Of a stretch of DNA of 64,000 nt, positions 45,817-56,097 are shown piece by piece. The position numbers were made by a program, and so were the translations under genes. Positions within the stretch are counted from its first letter, which is position 1; the number at the start of each line of letters is the position of its first letter. The notes beneath the pieces are model-generated. The model worked only from the letters and a program-made list of their open reading frames with translations. It was not told the DNA's origin and did no database searches. Source of the stretch: Sphingomonas sp. CFBP 8760 (GTDB taxonomy: Bacteria > Pseudomonadota > Alphaproteobacteria > Sphingomonadales > Sphingomonadaceae); assembly GCF_014841615.1 (NCBI RefSeq), contig NZ_JACYUG010000012.1, forward strand, positions 51,574 through 115,573, given 5' to 3'.

Positions 45817-47607
45817 TCAAGCAGCGCGTGACGACGGTCGGCCCTGCTGTTGCCGATCCGTGATCCATCGCATGAATGGCGCGGGCTGCATCGGCCGGGC
45901 AAACCAGAAACCCTGCGCTTCCTCACAGCCGAAACCGGTCAGCACGGCGGCGGCTTCCGCCGTTTCGATGCCTTCCGCCACGACCCTGAAACCCAGTTTA
46001 TGTGCCAGCCCGATCATCGTCTCGACCAGCACGAAGTCCGGTCCGGTCGCACCCGTCAGGTTGCGGATGAAGGCCTGATCGATCTTCACGACCCGCGCGG
46101 GCAGACGCTGGAGATAGGCGAGGCTGCTGTGCCCGGTACCGAAATCATCGATCGCGAGGCAGATGCCCGCCGCCGCCAGTTCGTGGAGCATGGCGAGCGC
46201 CCGGTCTGGCTGGGCCATGATCGCGCTTTCCGTCAGTTCGATTTCCAGCCGGTCGGAACGCAGCCCCCGCTTCAGGAGGCCAAGCTGGATGCGCTCGATC
46301 AGATCGTCCTCGCTGAAATTGGCTGCGGAGATGTTGACGGACACCGCGATATCGCAATCGGGCCATTCGGCCAGTTGGGTCATGGCGGCGTCAAGCACCC
46401 ACTGCGTCGTCGGCCGGGCCAGCGAGGTCTGTTCGATGATCGGAATGAATTCGCCCGGAGATATCTCGCCCAGACGGGGGTGACGCCAGCGCAGCAGCGC
46501 CTCTGCGCCGATGCAGCGCCCCGTCGCCAGTTCGATCCGCGGCTGATACTCCAGCCGAAGCTGATCGCCCGCGTCCAGCGCCGCGCCGAAATCGCGCAAC
46601 AATGCGTATTGGCGGCGATGCGCGATGTCGTTCGATGGGGAATAGAGCGCGATCGCGCCGTCGACGCTGCGCGCATCCTGGGCGGCGCTGGCGGCCCCGC
46701 GCAACACGTCGTCCGCCGACACGTCGCCGAGGGTGAACGGGCGTAATCCGATCGCGACGTTCGTGACGAAGCGGACCGACGACGATGCCCGGATCGCCGC
46801 GAAACCGGCGCGCAGTTCCTCCTGGTACGCGGCATGCTCGACGCCGGGGGGCGACAGGAACGCGAACTGTGCGGCCCCGACATGATAGGCGGGACGCGCC
46901 GATCCCAACGCGTTGCGCAACGCCCGTGATGCCTCGCGAATCATCTCGTCGACGCGCGCACCGCCCATCGCCCGGGCGATACGGCTGATCTGGTCGTCAC
47001 GCGCCAGATCGACGACGACCGCCAGCCGTGACTCGCCCGGACGATCCCGGGCGAGATCGATCAGATCATCGTGGAACTGGCTTCTCGTCGGCAGGCCGCT
47101 GACGGGATCGATCCGTCCGAAGGCATGTTGCAGTTCGATCTGCGCCATGACCATCGCCGCCAGATCGACCAGCGCCGCCAGTTCGGCCGGAGACGCCCGT
47201 CGCGGTGCCATCCCCAGCACGCACAGCGCGCCCAGCCCATGCCCATCGCGGGTGACCAGAGGCGCCCCGGCATAGAAGCGGGTCCCCGCCCGCCCCAGCA
47301 CGCTGTCGGCATAATATGGGTCCGCCTGAAAATCCTCGATCACCAACGGCTGCGTCGTCGCCGCCACCTGCGCGCAGGGCGCCGTGTCGCGAGGAATGCT
47401 CCAGTGATCGATCCCGACCCGTGACTTGAACCATTGGCGGTCGCGGTCGGTCAACGAGACGGCCGCCACCGGCAGGCCGAATATCTGGCTGGCCATCCGC
47501 GTGATGCGATCGAAGCTCTCGCTGGGCGAGGTGTCGAGCAGCGAGAGCTGGTACAACGCGTCCAGTCGAACTTCCTCGCGATGATCGCAGACTGAATAAC
47601 TCATCAT
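45817..47607 (-). CDS. GAF-GGDEF-EAL c-di-GMP phosphodiesterase
   Basis: A protein of 596 residues. GAF domain (about 25-165; FGLPVAAVSLTDRDRQWFKS), a degenerate GGDEF domain (about 170-325, where the active-site loop reads HVGAAQFAFL) and an intact EAL domain (about 340-585): GAEALLRWRHP, VNISAANF, ELTESAIM, DDFGTGHSSL, KIDQAFI and AEGIET. The cyclase half is inactive by sequence; the phosphodiesterase half should hydrolyse c-di-GMP. It could oppose the MASE1-GGDEF cyclase at 9657-11465. Confidence 0.92.
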   Translation of the reverse strand: MMSYSVCDHREEVRLDALYQLSLLDTSPSESFDRITRMASQIFGLPVAAVSLTDRDRQWFKSRVGIDHWSIPRDTAPCAQVAATTQPLVIEDFQADPYYADSVLGRAGTRFYAGAPLVTRDGHGLGALCVLGMAPRRASPAELAALVDLAAMVMAQIELQHAFGRIDPVSGLPTRSQFHDDLIDLARDRPGESRLAVVVDLARDDQISRIARAMGGARVDEMIREASRALRNALGSARPAYHVGAAQFAFLSPPGVEHAAYQEELRAGFAAIRASSSVRFVTNVAIGLRPFTLGDVSADDVLRGAASAAQDARSVDGAIALYSPSNDIAHRRQYALLRDFGAALDAGDQLRLEYQPRIELATGRCIGAEALLRWRHPRLGEISPGEFIPIIEQTSLARPTTQWVLDAAMTQLAEWPDCDIAVSVNISAANFSEDDLIERIQLGLLKRGLRSDRLEIELTESAIMAQPDRALAMLHELAAAGICLAIDDFGTGHSSLAYLQRLPARVVKIDQAFIRNLTGATGPDFVLVETMIGLAHKLGFRVVAEGIETAEAAAVLTGFGCEEAQGFWFARPMQPAPFMRWITDRQQQGRPSSRAA

Positions 47608-47909
47608 TCGAGAAGTAATTTCAATATCTTAATGGTTGGTAAGACCGACCGTTGAAATCGCCTGCCCGCCCGGTGCCGATCCGGCCGGCCGGCCGATGTA
47701 CCTGCGTGGCCCGGAGCCCATGCTGCGGGTGGCGATCCGACGCCCCATGCGCGCCTATGCGCTTGCTGACGGCGAATCGCGGCAAGACAGACCTCTACAG
47801 GGCCTCGCCGGCAGGATTCCGCCGACGCCTTCCCCCGTTCGGTCGCGACGATGGGGAACCGCTACGGCCTCTGCACCGTACCATCGGAGGATCATGGGAG
47901 CATTCGCGT
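47608..47909. other. Intergenic region before the antiporter
   Basis: About 300 bases between the divergent EAL gene and the antiporter. The antiporter frame is open through most of it from a TTG at 47652, but the translation is Arg/Pro-rich and not coding-like. The first 45 bases are AT-rich and probably contain the EAL-gene promoter. Nothing else is recognised. Confidence 0.4.
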
Positions 47910-49559
47910 TTGGACGTCGTCACCCTTTGCCTGTTTCTGCTGCTCGCCGTCGTCGTCAGCGGCATTCTGTCCCGCCTCCTGCCGTCCGCGCTGCCGCGAC
48001 CATTGGTGCAGATCGCGCTGGGGGCGGTGATCGGCACCGCGGCGGGAACCCGGGTCGAACTCGATCCCGAACTCTTCTTCCTGCTGCTGGTCCCGCCGCT
48101 GCTGTTCCTCGACGGCTGGCGCATCCCCAAGGACGAACTGTTCCGCGACGGCAAGGCGGTGCTGGGCCTCGCGCTGGGACTCGTGTTCCTGACCGTGCTG
48201 GGTCTTGGCCTGTTCGTCCACTGGCTGATCCCGACGATGCCGCTGGCGGTGTCGTTCGCCCTGGCGGCGGTCGTGTCGCCGACCGATCCGATCGCGGTGG
48301 GCGCCGTGGCGCAGAAGGTGCCGATCCCCAAGCGCATGATGCATATCCTGGAGGGGGAGTCGCTGCTGAACGATGCCTCCGGACTGGTCTGCCTGCGTTT
48401 CGCGATCGCGGCGGCATTGAGCGGCACCTTCTCGCTGGCCACCGCGGCGGGCACCTTCGTATGGATGGCCCTGGCGGGCGTGGCGATCGGTGGCGCGGTG
48501 ACGTGGCTCGCTATCAGCGGCAAGGCGCTGTTCGCCCGGCATTTCGGCGACGATCAGGGGTCCAGCATCCTTGTCAGCCTGTTGTTGCCGTTCGGCGCCT
48601 ATCTGGCCGCCGAGCACCTCCACGCATCGGGGGTGCTGGCCGCGGCGGCAGCGGGTATCGCCATGACGTTCGCCGGCAGCGGGGCCGCGGTCGGCGCCTC
48701 CACCCGCATCCGTCAGCGGGCGGTGTGGGACATGCTCCAGTTCACTCTGAACGGCGTCATCTTCGTGTTGCTGGGGGAGCAATTGCCCGGCCTGCTCATC
48801 GGCGCGCGGGCGGCGGTCGCCGGCACGGGGCACGAGGGCGCCGGATGGCTGGCCGTCTATGTCATCGCGATCGTCGCCGTGCTGGCGGCCCTGCGCTTCG
48901 GCTGGGTCTGGCTGTCGTTGCAACTCACGCTGTTCCGGGCGCGGCGCAGGGGCGGTGCCGATCCGGGCAGTCCCCCGCGACGCATCATCGGCGCGATGTC
49001 GGTGGCGGGGGCACGCGGGGCGATCACGCTGGCCGCCGCCCTCACCCTGCCGCTGACGCTGTCCGACGGCACGCCCTTTCCGGCGCGCGATCTGGTGATC
49101 CTGCTGGCCTCGGGAGTGATACTGGCATCGCTCGTCATCGCCTCGATCGGATTGCCGTTGCTGCTTCGGGGGTTGCGACTGCCGGTCGATGAGGGCGCGG
49201 CGGGCGAGCGCGACCATGCCCGGATCGTGACGGCCAAGGCGGCGATCGCGGAGATCGAACGCGTCCAGCACGACCTCGCGGCGAACAGCGACGAGGCCGA
49301 TCGTTACACCGATATCGCGGCAAGGCTGATGGCGCAGTATCGCGAGCGGATCGAAAGCCTCGGCGCCGACGAGGAACGACGGATCGAAGAGGACAGGAAT
49401 CGGGGCATCGACCGGGAACTGCGCCTCGCGGCGATACGGGCGGAACGGCAATCGCTGTTCGCGATGGCCGAGCGACGGGAGATCGGCCTTACCCTGGCGG
49501 AACAGCTCGGCCGCGAACTCGATCTGAGCGACGCCCGCCTCACCCGCCTGGGCGGCTAG
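47910..49559 (+). CDS. Na+/H+ antiporter, CPA1 (YjcE/NhaP-like)
   Basis: A protein of 549 residues if the TTG at 47910 is the start (GGGAG eight bases upstream; the first membrane span follows directly). About 12 spans with the CPA1 motifs FLLLVPPLLFLDGWRIP, AAVVSPTDPIAVGAVAQ, GESLLNDASGLVCLRF and the C-terminal AMSVAGARGAITLAAAL. The last 120 or so residues are a charged cytoplasmic helical tail. It likely exports Na+ in exchange for protons; a second, more distant antiporter lies at 17883-19181. The start codon is the main uncertainty. Confidence 0.88.
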   Translation: MDVVTLCLFLLLAVVVSGILSRLLPSALPRPLVQIALGAVIGTAAGTRVELDPELFFLLLVPPLLFLDGWRIPKDELFRDGKAVLGLALGLVFLTVLGLGLFVHWLIPTMPLAVSFALAAVVSPTDPIAVGAVAQKVPIPKRMMHILEGESLLNDASGLVCLRFAIAAALSGTFSLATAAGTFVWMALAGVAIGGAVTWLAISGKALFARHFGDDQGSSILVSLLLPFGAYLAAEHLHASGVLAAAAAGIAMTFAGSGAAVGASTRIRQRAVWDMLQFTLNGVIFVLLGEQLPGLLIGARAAVAGTGHEGAGWLAVYVIAIVAVLAALRFGWVWLSLQLTLFRARRRGGADPGSPPRRIIGAMSVAGARGAITLAAALTLPLTLSDGTPFPARDLVILLASGVILASLVIASIGLPLLLRGLRLPVDEGAAGERDHARIVTAKAAIAEIERVQHDLAANSDEADRYTDIAARLMAQYRERIESLGADEERRIEEDRNRGIDRELRLAAIRAERQSLFAMAERREIGLTLAEQLGRELDLSDARLTRLGG

Positions 49560-49624
49560 GCGCGAGGGGGCGGAGCATGGATCGATCTGGTCCGCACCAC
49601 GCTCTGGTACCGAAGGAGACGACG

Positions 49625-50632
49625 ATGAAGGCGATGACATTGCATGCCCCGGCGGGTCTGGACAATCTGCGCTTCGGCAAGCGGGCCGATCCGGGCGAGC
49701 CGGGGCCGGGCATGATCCGGGTCGCGCTGCACGGCAGTTCGCTCAATTTCCACGATCTCGGGGTGGTCATGGGCAAGATGCCCAGCGCGGACGGTCGCGT
49801 GCCGCTCGCCGATGGTGCCGGTATCGTGGAAAGCGTCGGCGCGGGCGTGTCGGAATTTGTCGCGGGCGATCATGTCGTATCCTGTTTTTTCCCCGACTGG
49901 CTCGATGGCCCGCCGACGATCGCGGATTTCAGCCGCACGCCGGGTGACGGCATCGATGGCTTCGCGCAGGAATATGTCGTGCTGCCGGCGACCGCGTTCA
50001 CCAGCGCGCCCAGGGGTTATGACGCGGTCGAGGCGGCGACGATCACCACCGCCGGATTGACCGCCTGGCGCGCGCTGGTCGTCGATGGCAAGCTGAAGGC
50101 CGGCGATACCGTGTTGCTACTGGGCACCGGCGGCGTCTCGATCTGGGCGTTGCAGATCGCCAAGGCGATGGGGGCGATCTTGGCGATCACCTCGTCGTCG
50201 GATGCGAAGCTGGAACGGGCCCGGACGCTGGGCGCCGACTTCCCGGTGAATTACGGACGTGAACAGGCATGGGGACGACAAGTGGCCGACTGGACCGGTG
50301 GCCGGGGCGTGGACCATGTCGTCGAGGTGGGCGGGCCAGCGACCCTCGCCCAGTCGATCGAGGCGGTGCGCGTGGGCGGGCATATCTCCCTGATCGGCGT
50401 GTTGACCGGCCGGGGTGGCGAGGTGCCGACCGCCGCCCTGATGGCGAAGCAGGCGCGGTTGCAGGGGCTGATCGTCGGCAGCCGCCGCGAGCAGCAGGAT
50501 TTCGTCCGGGCGCTGGAAGCCACGTCGATCCGGCCCGTCGTCGATCGCCGTTTCCCGCTCGAAAAGCTTGCCGAGGCCTTCGCGTTCGAGGCGGGCGGCG
50601 GCCATTTCGGCAAGATCGGGATCGAATGGTAG
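49625..50632 (+). CDS. Zinc-independent MDR alcohol dehydrogenase/quinone reductase type
   Basis: A protein of 335 residues with GAAGGAGACG before the ATG. The N-terminal GroES-like domain (GSSLNFHDLGVVMGK, LADGAGIVESVGAGV) lacks the catalytic-zinc Cys and structural Cys cluster of classic alcohol dehydrogenases. The cofactor domain has VLLLGTGGVSIWALQIAKAMGA and DHVVEVGGPATL, favouring NADP(H). It is a medium-chain dehydrogenase/reductase of unknown substrate, 66 bases after the antiporter and convergent with the chemoreceptor gene. Confidence 0.87.
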   Translation: MKAMTLHAPAGLDNLRFGKRADPGEPGPGMIRVALHGSSLNFHDLGVVMGKMPSADGRVPLADGAGIVESVGAGVSEFVAGDHVVSCFFPDWLDGPPTIADFSRTPGDGIDGFAQEYVVLPATAFTSAPRGYDAVEAATITTAGLTAWRALVVDGKLKAGDTVLLLGTGGVSIWALQIAKAMGAILAITSSSDAKLERARTLGADFPVNYGREQAWGRQVADWTGGRGVDHVVEVGGPATLAQSIEAVRVGGHISLIGVLTGRGGEVPTAALMAKQARLQGLIVGSRREQQDFVRALEATSIRPVVDRRFPLEKLAEAFAFEAGGGHFGKIGIEW

Positions 50633-50636
50633 GAAC

Positions 50637-52415
50637 CTATCGCCTTTGTGCGGTGGTAAAGTGGCCGGTGAACGTTGCGGCTTCCACGGACAGCTTATGC
50701 AGCATCGCCTTTAGCGCCAGACTGCTTTTCCGCACCTGATCGAGCGAGACGGTGTTGTCGTTGACCGAGACGATGATCTCCCGGCTCGCTTCCGTCAGTG
50801 CCTGGCTGCGATCGCCGACCGCCGCGATGCGACCGTTGAGGTTTTCGATCGAGGCAGTCTGGCCCCGCGACATCGCCGCGACCCGGCCGGCGCCGTCGTC
50901 CATCTCGGCGATCAGCGACCCCAGGCTTTCCGTGCTGGTGACGATGGACCGAATCTGCCGCTGGACGTTCTCGATCGCGGTGCGCACGTCATTGGCGTTC
51001 TCGCCGGTGCGCCCCGACAGCGACTTGATCTCGGCGGCCACCACGGCGAACCCAGCGCCAGCCGGCCCGGCCCGCGCCGCCTCGATCGTGGCGTTCAGGG
51101 CCAGCAAGTTGGTCTGCTTGCTGATCGAACCGATGACGTCGGCGATCTGTTCGATGCTGCTGGCCTGCGCCTGCGACAGCGCGACGTTCTCGTTCGCCTT
51201 GCGGGCATGGACGCTGATCGATCGGGCGGCACTGCTCGTCCCTGCCGCTTCGCGGTCGATCTCGTCGAAGGCGCGGGCGAGCGAATGGGTTTCCTGCCCC
51301 GCCTCGTGCATCTCGGTGGCGAACAACTGCGCCACGGTGTCCAGTTCGGCCGCAAGCCGCCGGTTGCCGTCGATCAGGCCGGCCAGATCGCTGGCGTTGC
51401 ATTCCAACTGATCCATCGCCTGCTGCGCATCGCGGATGGTGCCGGCAACCTGCCGCTCGAAAGCATCGGCCAGCGACCTGAGGGTCGCGCGGCGTTCCTC
51501 CTCGCCCTGCCGTTCCACCGATGCGATCACCTGCGCCTGACGCTGTTCCTCCTGCTCCGCCTGCCGGCGCAGTGCCGTGGTCTGGGTTTCCAGCTCGCGG
51601 GCCTTGTGACGCTGCGCCTGGAAGCCGGCCAGCGCGGTCACGACATGGCCCAGTTCGTCACCACGCCGGAACGCATCCAGATCGATGGCCCGGTTGTTCA
51701 TCACCGCATCGGTTGCAGTGGCGATATCGGTGATCGATGCCACAGTGGAACGCCCGATGACATAGGCCATGAGCAGCCCGACCGCCGCCGTCACGGCAAA
51801 GGCGAACAACAGGATGGCCAGGGTCAGCCTGGTCGCGAACAATGCACCGGCCGCGCTGTCTGTGGCCCGGGTGACCCCCGTTGCGGTGATCTGCCGGATA
51901 CGCATCTCGACCTTGCGGGCATTGGCACGGAACGGCTGGATCATCGTCGCGGTGCTGGCGAAATCGATCTCCAGCATCGATGTCAGCACCTCGACGGTTT
52001 CGACATAGCGATCGATATCGGCGATCAGGCGGGCCAGTTCGCTTTGTGCCGGGTGACGGCGGCGATAGTCGACGACGGCGACCCGGACATCGCGCAGTTC
52101 GTCGCGCACCGCCTGCGTCTGTTCGCCGATCGGCGTCGCAGGCGCGGCGGCGCGGGTCACCAGCAGGTGATACACGTCCGAATTCGCGCTTTCGAACTTG
52201 CGGGCCGCGGCGTTCAGCTGGGCGATGTCCCGCATGTCGTCGTTGACGATCTTCGACACGCTGTGGCCGGCGACCAGCAGGGCCGCCGTGCTCGTCGCGG
52301 CCATGACGACGAACAGTACCAGCATGATGACCGGCGTGGCGGCGACCTTCAGGGCGATCGAGCGGTCGGACAGCCGCAAGCGGCTACCCAGCCGCCGGGA
52401 TAGCGCATCCAGCAT
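50637..52415 (-). CDS. Methyl-accepting chemotaxis-type receptor
   Basis: A protein of 592 residues. First span (about 25-47, [19 protein letters not shown]), a helical periplasmic domain of roughly 145 residues, second span (about 193-217), HAMP domain, coiled coil and a signalling domain with the hairpin tip region [29 protein letters not shown]. The tip is the kinase-contact motif (E-I/A-residue stretch) of chemoreceptors. The ATG lies one base after the TonB receptor stop, so it is the third gene of a YfiR-like/TonB receptor/receptor operon; in related clusters the third gene is a c-di-GMP cyclase or kinase instead. Confidence 0.9.
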   Translation of the reverse strand: MLDALSRRLGSRLRLSDRSIALKVAATPVIMLVLFVVMAATSTAALLVAGHSVSKIVNDDMRDIAQLNAAARKFESANSDVYHLLVTRAAAPATPIGEQTQAVRDELRDVRVAVVDYRRRHPAQSELARLIADIDRYVETVEVLTSMLEIDFASTATMIQPFRANARKVEMRIRQITATGVTRATDSAAGALFATRLTLAILLFAFAVTAAVGLLMAYVIGRSTVASITDIATATDAVMNNRAIDLDAFRRGDELGHVVTALAGFQAQRHKARELETQTTALRRQAEQEEQRQAQVIASVERQGEEERRATLRSLADAFERQVAGTIRDAQQAMDQLECNASDLAGLIDGNRRLAAELDTVAQLFATEMHEAGQETHSLARAFDEIDREAAGTSSAARSISVHARKANENVALSQAQASSIEQIADVIGSISKQTNLLALNATIEAARAGPAGAGFAVVAAEIKSLSGRTGENANDVRTAIENVQRQIRSIVTSTESLGSLIAEMDDGAGRVAAMSRGQTASIENLNGRIAAVGDRSQALTEASREIIVSVNDNTVSLDQVRKSSLALKAMLHKLSVEAATFTGHFTTAQRR

Positions 52416-52416
52416 G

Positions 52417-54456
52417 TCAGATCGCGAACCGCAGACCGATCCGGATGCGCCGATCGGCCGGAATGGGGGAAACCGCCGCTCCACCAGTCAGCGTCATGTT
52501 TTCGCCGGCACCGAAGACCTCGATCCCGGGAGCAAGCGAGAAACCCGCCCGCAGATCGACCGCCATCGCATCATCGACCGGATAGAGCGACAGTTCGGAG
52601 GCGGACGAGAAGGCGAACTGACGGGTGCCGGAGGTATATCGGGCCACGCCGGACAGTGACAGCCGTCCGACCGTATAGCCCAACGTGATGTTGGCCTTGT
52701 GCACCGGGGTGGTCGATCGGGGCGAGAGGGCATAGGGGATGGGTATCGTGAGGGAGGCCAATTGCTCGTCCGTGCGCGTCCAGGTGTAATTGCCACGCCA
52801 TGTCAGGCCACCGGTCATGCCAGAGACGGACAATTCCGTACCATAGGTCGTGTAGTCGCCGATCGCCGCGAACCGCGCCACCAGCGAGGGAAGCGGGGTC
52901 AAGAACAATTCGGTCCGCACACCGTCGCCCGGCGAGGCGATCGCACCGTCCGTTCGTGTGACGAATGCCGTCAGTTCCAGTTGTGCCGGGCCGACCATAC
53001 GCACGTACCCGACCTCGCCGCTCCACATGCTGGCCGGGTCGATACGCGCCGACCCGACCGCAAAGACGGGAACGGGCAATGGCGTGATGATCTGCAGCCT
53101 CGTGCCGAAATTGACCAGCGACGGCAGTTGATAACCATGGCCGCCATTGATCCGCAGCGAACCTTGCTCGTCGAGGCGAACCAGCAGCGCGGCGTTGAAG
53201 CTGAACCTGGTGAACGCCCGATCGAACGCGCGCGGATCGTCATAGGCGGGTTGAACGATCGCACCGCCCTGATGCAACCACAGGCGATCGAGCCGTCCCG
53301 CCACCGTCAGCGACAGGCGATCGTCGGGATGCAAATCCAGCATCGCGTTCGCCGACGCCACGTCATAGGAGATCCGTTCCGCGAACTGCTGCGCCGAACG
53401 CAGCCGGTTGTTGCGGTACTCGGCGCCGAGGCGCAGTGTGTCGCTAGTACCCAGCCGGACCAACGTCGACGCCTGGGTGACGATGATCCGGTTTTTCAGG
53501 ATGACGGGAATACCGGCATCGGCCGTCGTGCCGATGCCATATCGTACGTCCAGCCAGTTGACGTACCCGTTCAGCGTGATCCCGCCCCATCCCGTGTCAC
53601 GGGTCGCGGTGGCATGGACATTGTCGTTGCGGTAACGCTGGTTGGACAGCAACTGGCTCGGCAGATACTCGATCTGTTGATTGGTGGCATGGCCACCGCC
53701 CACCGTCATCCCTAGTCCGTCGAACGAACCGATGACCTCGCCCGATATCTGACCGCTGTCGGTATCGACCACCATCGGAGGTCGCAACAGAGGCGCGGGG
53801 ATGCGGCGTTCGTTTTCGCTGGCATGGCCCCCCGCCACCTTAAGACCGATCTTCGGCGTGACGGGCAGCATCACCGATCCCGCCAGCCTGCCGATACCGT
53901 AATTGCCCCATTCCGCCGTGGCCGTCGCAGCAGGTGAATTACCGACGCGGCGGGTAATGATGTTGACGACCCCGCTGGCGGCGTTGAATCCGAACAGCGC
54001 GTTGGCGGGTCCCCGCACCAGCTCGATCTGCTGGATCTCGTCGAGTTGCACGCCGAGCAGGTTCCAGTCGGTCATCCCGTAATGGTCGAGATAGACCTGC
54101 CGGCCATCGACCAGCACGAGCAACCGGGCATTGTAGGTCTGCGCACCGCCGCGCACCGCGACGTCGCGTTGACCGGCCGTCCACTGGTTCACGTCGATCC
54201 CGGCATAGGTCTTCAGCAGCCCCGGCACGTCGCGCGCTGGCGAACGCGCGATCTCCGCCTGCGTGATGATGATCGTCGAGGCGGGCAGTTCGGATGCGCG
54301 TTGCGGCTTGCCGGTGACGCTGGTCGTCACCGGTTCGCCGATCGCATCCTGCAACGCCTGATAGTCAATCGATTGCGCGACCGCAGCCGGTGCTACGGCG
54401 GTGGCACCGGCGAGCACGACGGCACGGAACGCGCTTTTTCGCAAGGACGCGGGCAT
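52417..54456 (-). CDS. TonB-dependent receptor, second gene of YfiR-type operon
   Basis: An outer-membrane receptor of 679 residues. Signal peptide ([16 protein letters not shown]), a plug domain ([30 protein letters not shown], read in two parts around residue 60; [19 protein letters not shown]) and a barrel ending [10 protein letters not shown]. The ATG at 54456 overlaps the upstream stop by one base. It belongs to the shorter, vitamin/colicin-receptor-like group rather than the large Xanthomonas type. Its place between a YfiR-like protein and a chemoreceptor suggests it senses or admits the signal rather than a nutrient. Confidence 0.9.
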   Translation of the reverse strand: MPASLRKSAFRAVVLAGATAVAPAAVAQSIDYQALQDAIGEPVTTSVTGKPQRASELPASTIIITQAEIARSPARDVPGLLKTYAGIDVNQWTAGQRDVAVRGGAQTYNARLLVLVDGRQVYLDHYGMTDWNLLGVQLDEIQQIELVRGPANALFGFNAASGVVNIITRRVGNSPAATATAEWGNYGIGRLAGSVMLPVTPKIGLKVAGGHASENERRIPAPLLRPPMVVDTDSGQISGEVIGSFDGLGMTVGGGHATNQQIEYLPSQLLSNQRYRNDNVHATATRDTGWGGITLNGYVNWLDVRYGIGTTADAGIPVILKNRIIVTQASTLVRLGTSDTLRLGAEYRNNRLRSAQQFAERISYDVASANAMLDLHPDDRLSLTVAGRLDRLWLHQGGAIVQPAYDDPRAFDRAFTRFSFNAALLVRLDEQGSLRINGGHGYQLPSLVNFGTRLQIITPLPVPVFAVGSARIDPASMWSGEVGYVRMVGPAQLELTAFVTRTDGAIASPGDGVRTELFLTPLPSLVARFAAIGDYTTYGTELSVSGMTGGLTWRGNYTWTRTDEQLASLTIPIPYALSPRSTTPVHKANITLGYTVGRLSLSGVARYTSGTRQFAFSSASELSLYPVDDAMAVDLRAGFSLAPGIEVFGAGENMTLTGGAAVSPIPADRRIRIGLRFAI

Positions 54457-54971
54457 CAGATTTCCTTGACCAGCATCAGGAATGCCGATCCGAACCGGAT
54501 ATTGGCCGCCCGCGCGGCGGCACGGCTGACGGTGATCTGCACCTTGGGACTGGTGGCGATGCCGACCACGCAATGGCCCGCCTGCACGCAGGCGGGGTCC
54601 GATGAGATGGTCAGCACCGACGAGCGCGCGGCCGCCGCTGATATGTCGCCTTGCTCGCCGCGCAGGCCGGCCGTCACGAATGCGACCTGATATCCCGTCA
54701 GGTTCCCCATCGATCCGATGGGCACGCGCCGCGTCTTGAGCGTGCCCCGGCCGGCGGCGATCCCCGACCCCGTCATTCGCTCGATCGCGTCCGCCTCCGC
54801 TTCCGATGCCTCGTTGCCGGGGGCGAACAGGATAGCTGCCGGGACAGCTCCGGCACGGGCAGGCTGCACGAACGACACGACCCGTGCCGCGATCGGTACG
54901 TTAAGACCAGCCGACGTCGGCGTCGCCCATCCCAACACTGCCAATCCACATGCCAACCTGCCTGAATGCAA
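54456..54971 (-). CDS. YfiR/HmsC-like periplasmic protein (DUF4154)
   Basis: A protein of 171 residues with a TTG start (AGGGG upstream), a signal peptide (LACGLAVLGWATPTSA) and the C-terminal pattern of YfiR: CVQAGHCVVGI with two cysteines, then VQITVSRAAARAANIRFGSAFLMLVKEI in two adjoining strands. YfiR represses the diguanylate cyclase YfiN from the periplasm; here no cyclase follows, only a TonB receptor and an MCP. The cysteine pair could make it redox-sensitive, as in YfiR. First gene of the operon; the 247 bases before it contain a G7 run and no clear gene. Confidence 0.75.
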   Translation of the reverse strand: MHSGRLACGLAVLGWATPTSAGLNVPIAARVVSFVQPARAGAVPAAILFAPGNEASEAEADAIERMTGSGIAAGRGTLKTRRVPIGSMGNLTGYQVAFVTAGLRGEQGDISAAAARSSVLTISSDPACVQAGHCVVGIATSPKVQITVSRAAARAANIRFGSAFLMLVKEI

Positions 54972-55218
54972 CGGAACACCCCTATCAATCTGCGAGGTTT
55001 CTTAGGGGATTGCCACTATCCAACTGGTTAACGCGACCCGCGAAACACAGTCGCCAACGCTGAATCTATCACGCGGACAAACGGTAACCCCTTGGGCCGT
55101 CGGCATCGCTTGCGCTGCCACCCGGGGGGGTTGGGATGGTGCTGGTGCTGGCAGGAGTGATCGGCATATTGCGGGTGCGCGGGGCATCCTGAATCCGTCG
55201 CCGCGACAGCGCCCGCCC

Positions 55219-56097
55219 CTACCAGACGAACGCGACGGACAGCGTCGCATGGGGTACGATGCGCGCCGTCGTGCCGCCGGGCGAATCGAGCCGGCGCAAC
55301 CGGTCGTCGCGGATCAGGGCGAGCATCGCGGCCTGAAGCGTCGCCCTCACCCCACCGAGTCGAAGCGGCCGGTCGAGCGTGACCCCGCCACTACCATATA
55401 TCCGGTCGCCGCTGCCGGCGGCGTAGAAACCATGCCAGCCGATGCCGACGGTGACCGGCAGGCCCAGCCTCGTCGCATCCTCGCCATCGGACAGCGCGAC
55501 CGACGGCGCGATTCCCAGGATCGTGTAGAACCCCCCCTCACCTTTCGTTCGCCGTGTGATCGCGACACGCGGCCGGAGTCGCCCGATCCCGCCATCGGTC
55601 GCATGAAGAAACGTCAGGCTGGCCTCGTGGCTCGTCGGTGCGACGCCGTTCGGGCTGGTCTTGATCGCATAGGTGACGGCCGCATCGACACCATTGGCCG
55701 GCCGCCAGGCAAGGCCGATCAGGTTGTTGCTCTCATACCAGGCGCGCGGACCCGCCCGCTCGTCGCGACGTGGCGCATGGAAGCCGTTCGAACTCTGGCC
55801 CATCAGGAACACCGTTCCGCGTCGTGCCGCGTCACGGTGCATCACGACCACGCCGCCGACCGCCACATGGACGGGTATACGCCCCAGCCCCGCGTCGTCA
55901 TCGTCATAGGCACCGCGCGCATAATCGCCGTTGCGCCCGTCGACCGACAGGATCGGATGGACCCCGGCATCGTCCACATCGATCCGCGTCAGCGTCGCAT
56001 CCTCGGTGTCGGCAAACGGAACCGTCTGTGCCGGTGCCGCGGTCGCACCGGTCAGCGCGGCGATCAGAAAAAGGACGCCCTTGCCCGGATCGCTCAC
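55219..56097 (-). CDS. Secreted outer-membrane-like protein of unknown function
   Basis: A protein of 292 residues from the GTG at 56097, which overlaps the stop of the upstream dehydrogenase gene (GTGA). Signal peptide GVLFLIAALTGATAAPAQ; the rest alternates polar and hydrophobic residues in beta strands (VTYAIKTSPNGVAP, VTVGIGWHGFYAAGSGD, ATLSVAFVW at the end), consistent with a beta-barrel. I recognise no family. Coupling to the sugar dehydrogenase suggests a shared process, for example bringing substrate to the periplasm. Confidence 0.65.
   Translation of the reverse strand: MSDPGKGVLFLIAALTGATAAPAQTVPFADTEDATLTRIDVDDAGVHPILSVDGRNGDYARGAYDDDDAGLGRIPVHVAVGGVVVMHRDAARRGTVFLMGQSSNGFHAPRRDERAGPRAWYESNNLIGLAWRPANGVDAAVTYAIKTSPNGVAPTSHEASLTFLHATDGGIGRLRPRVAITRRTKGEGGFYTILGIAPSVALSDGEDATRLGLPVTVGIGWHGFYAAGSGDRIYGSGGVTLDRPLRLGGVRATLQAAMLALIRDDRLRRLDSPGGTTARIVPHATLSVAFVW

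Noticed and set aside
55100-55191. Short hydrophobic frame (VLVLAGVIGILRVRG) after a G7 run, like a PEP-CTERM tail
   Set aside because: No PEP motif, no upstream reading frame beyond a nearby stop and no binding site; too short to support.
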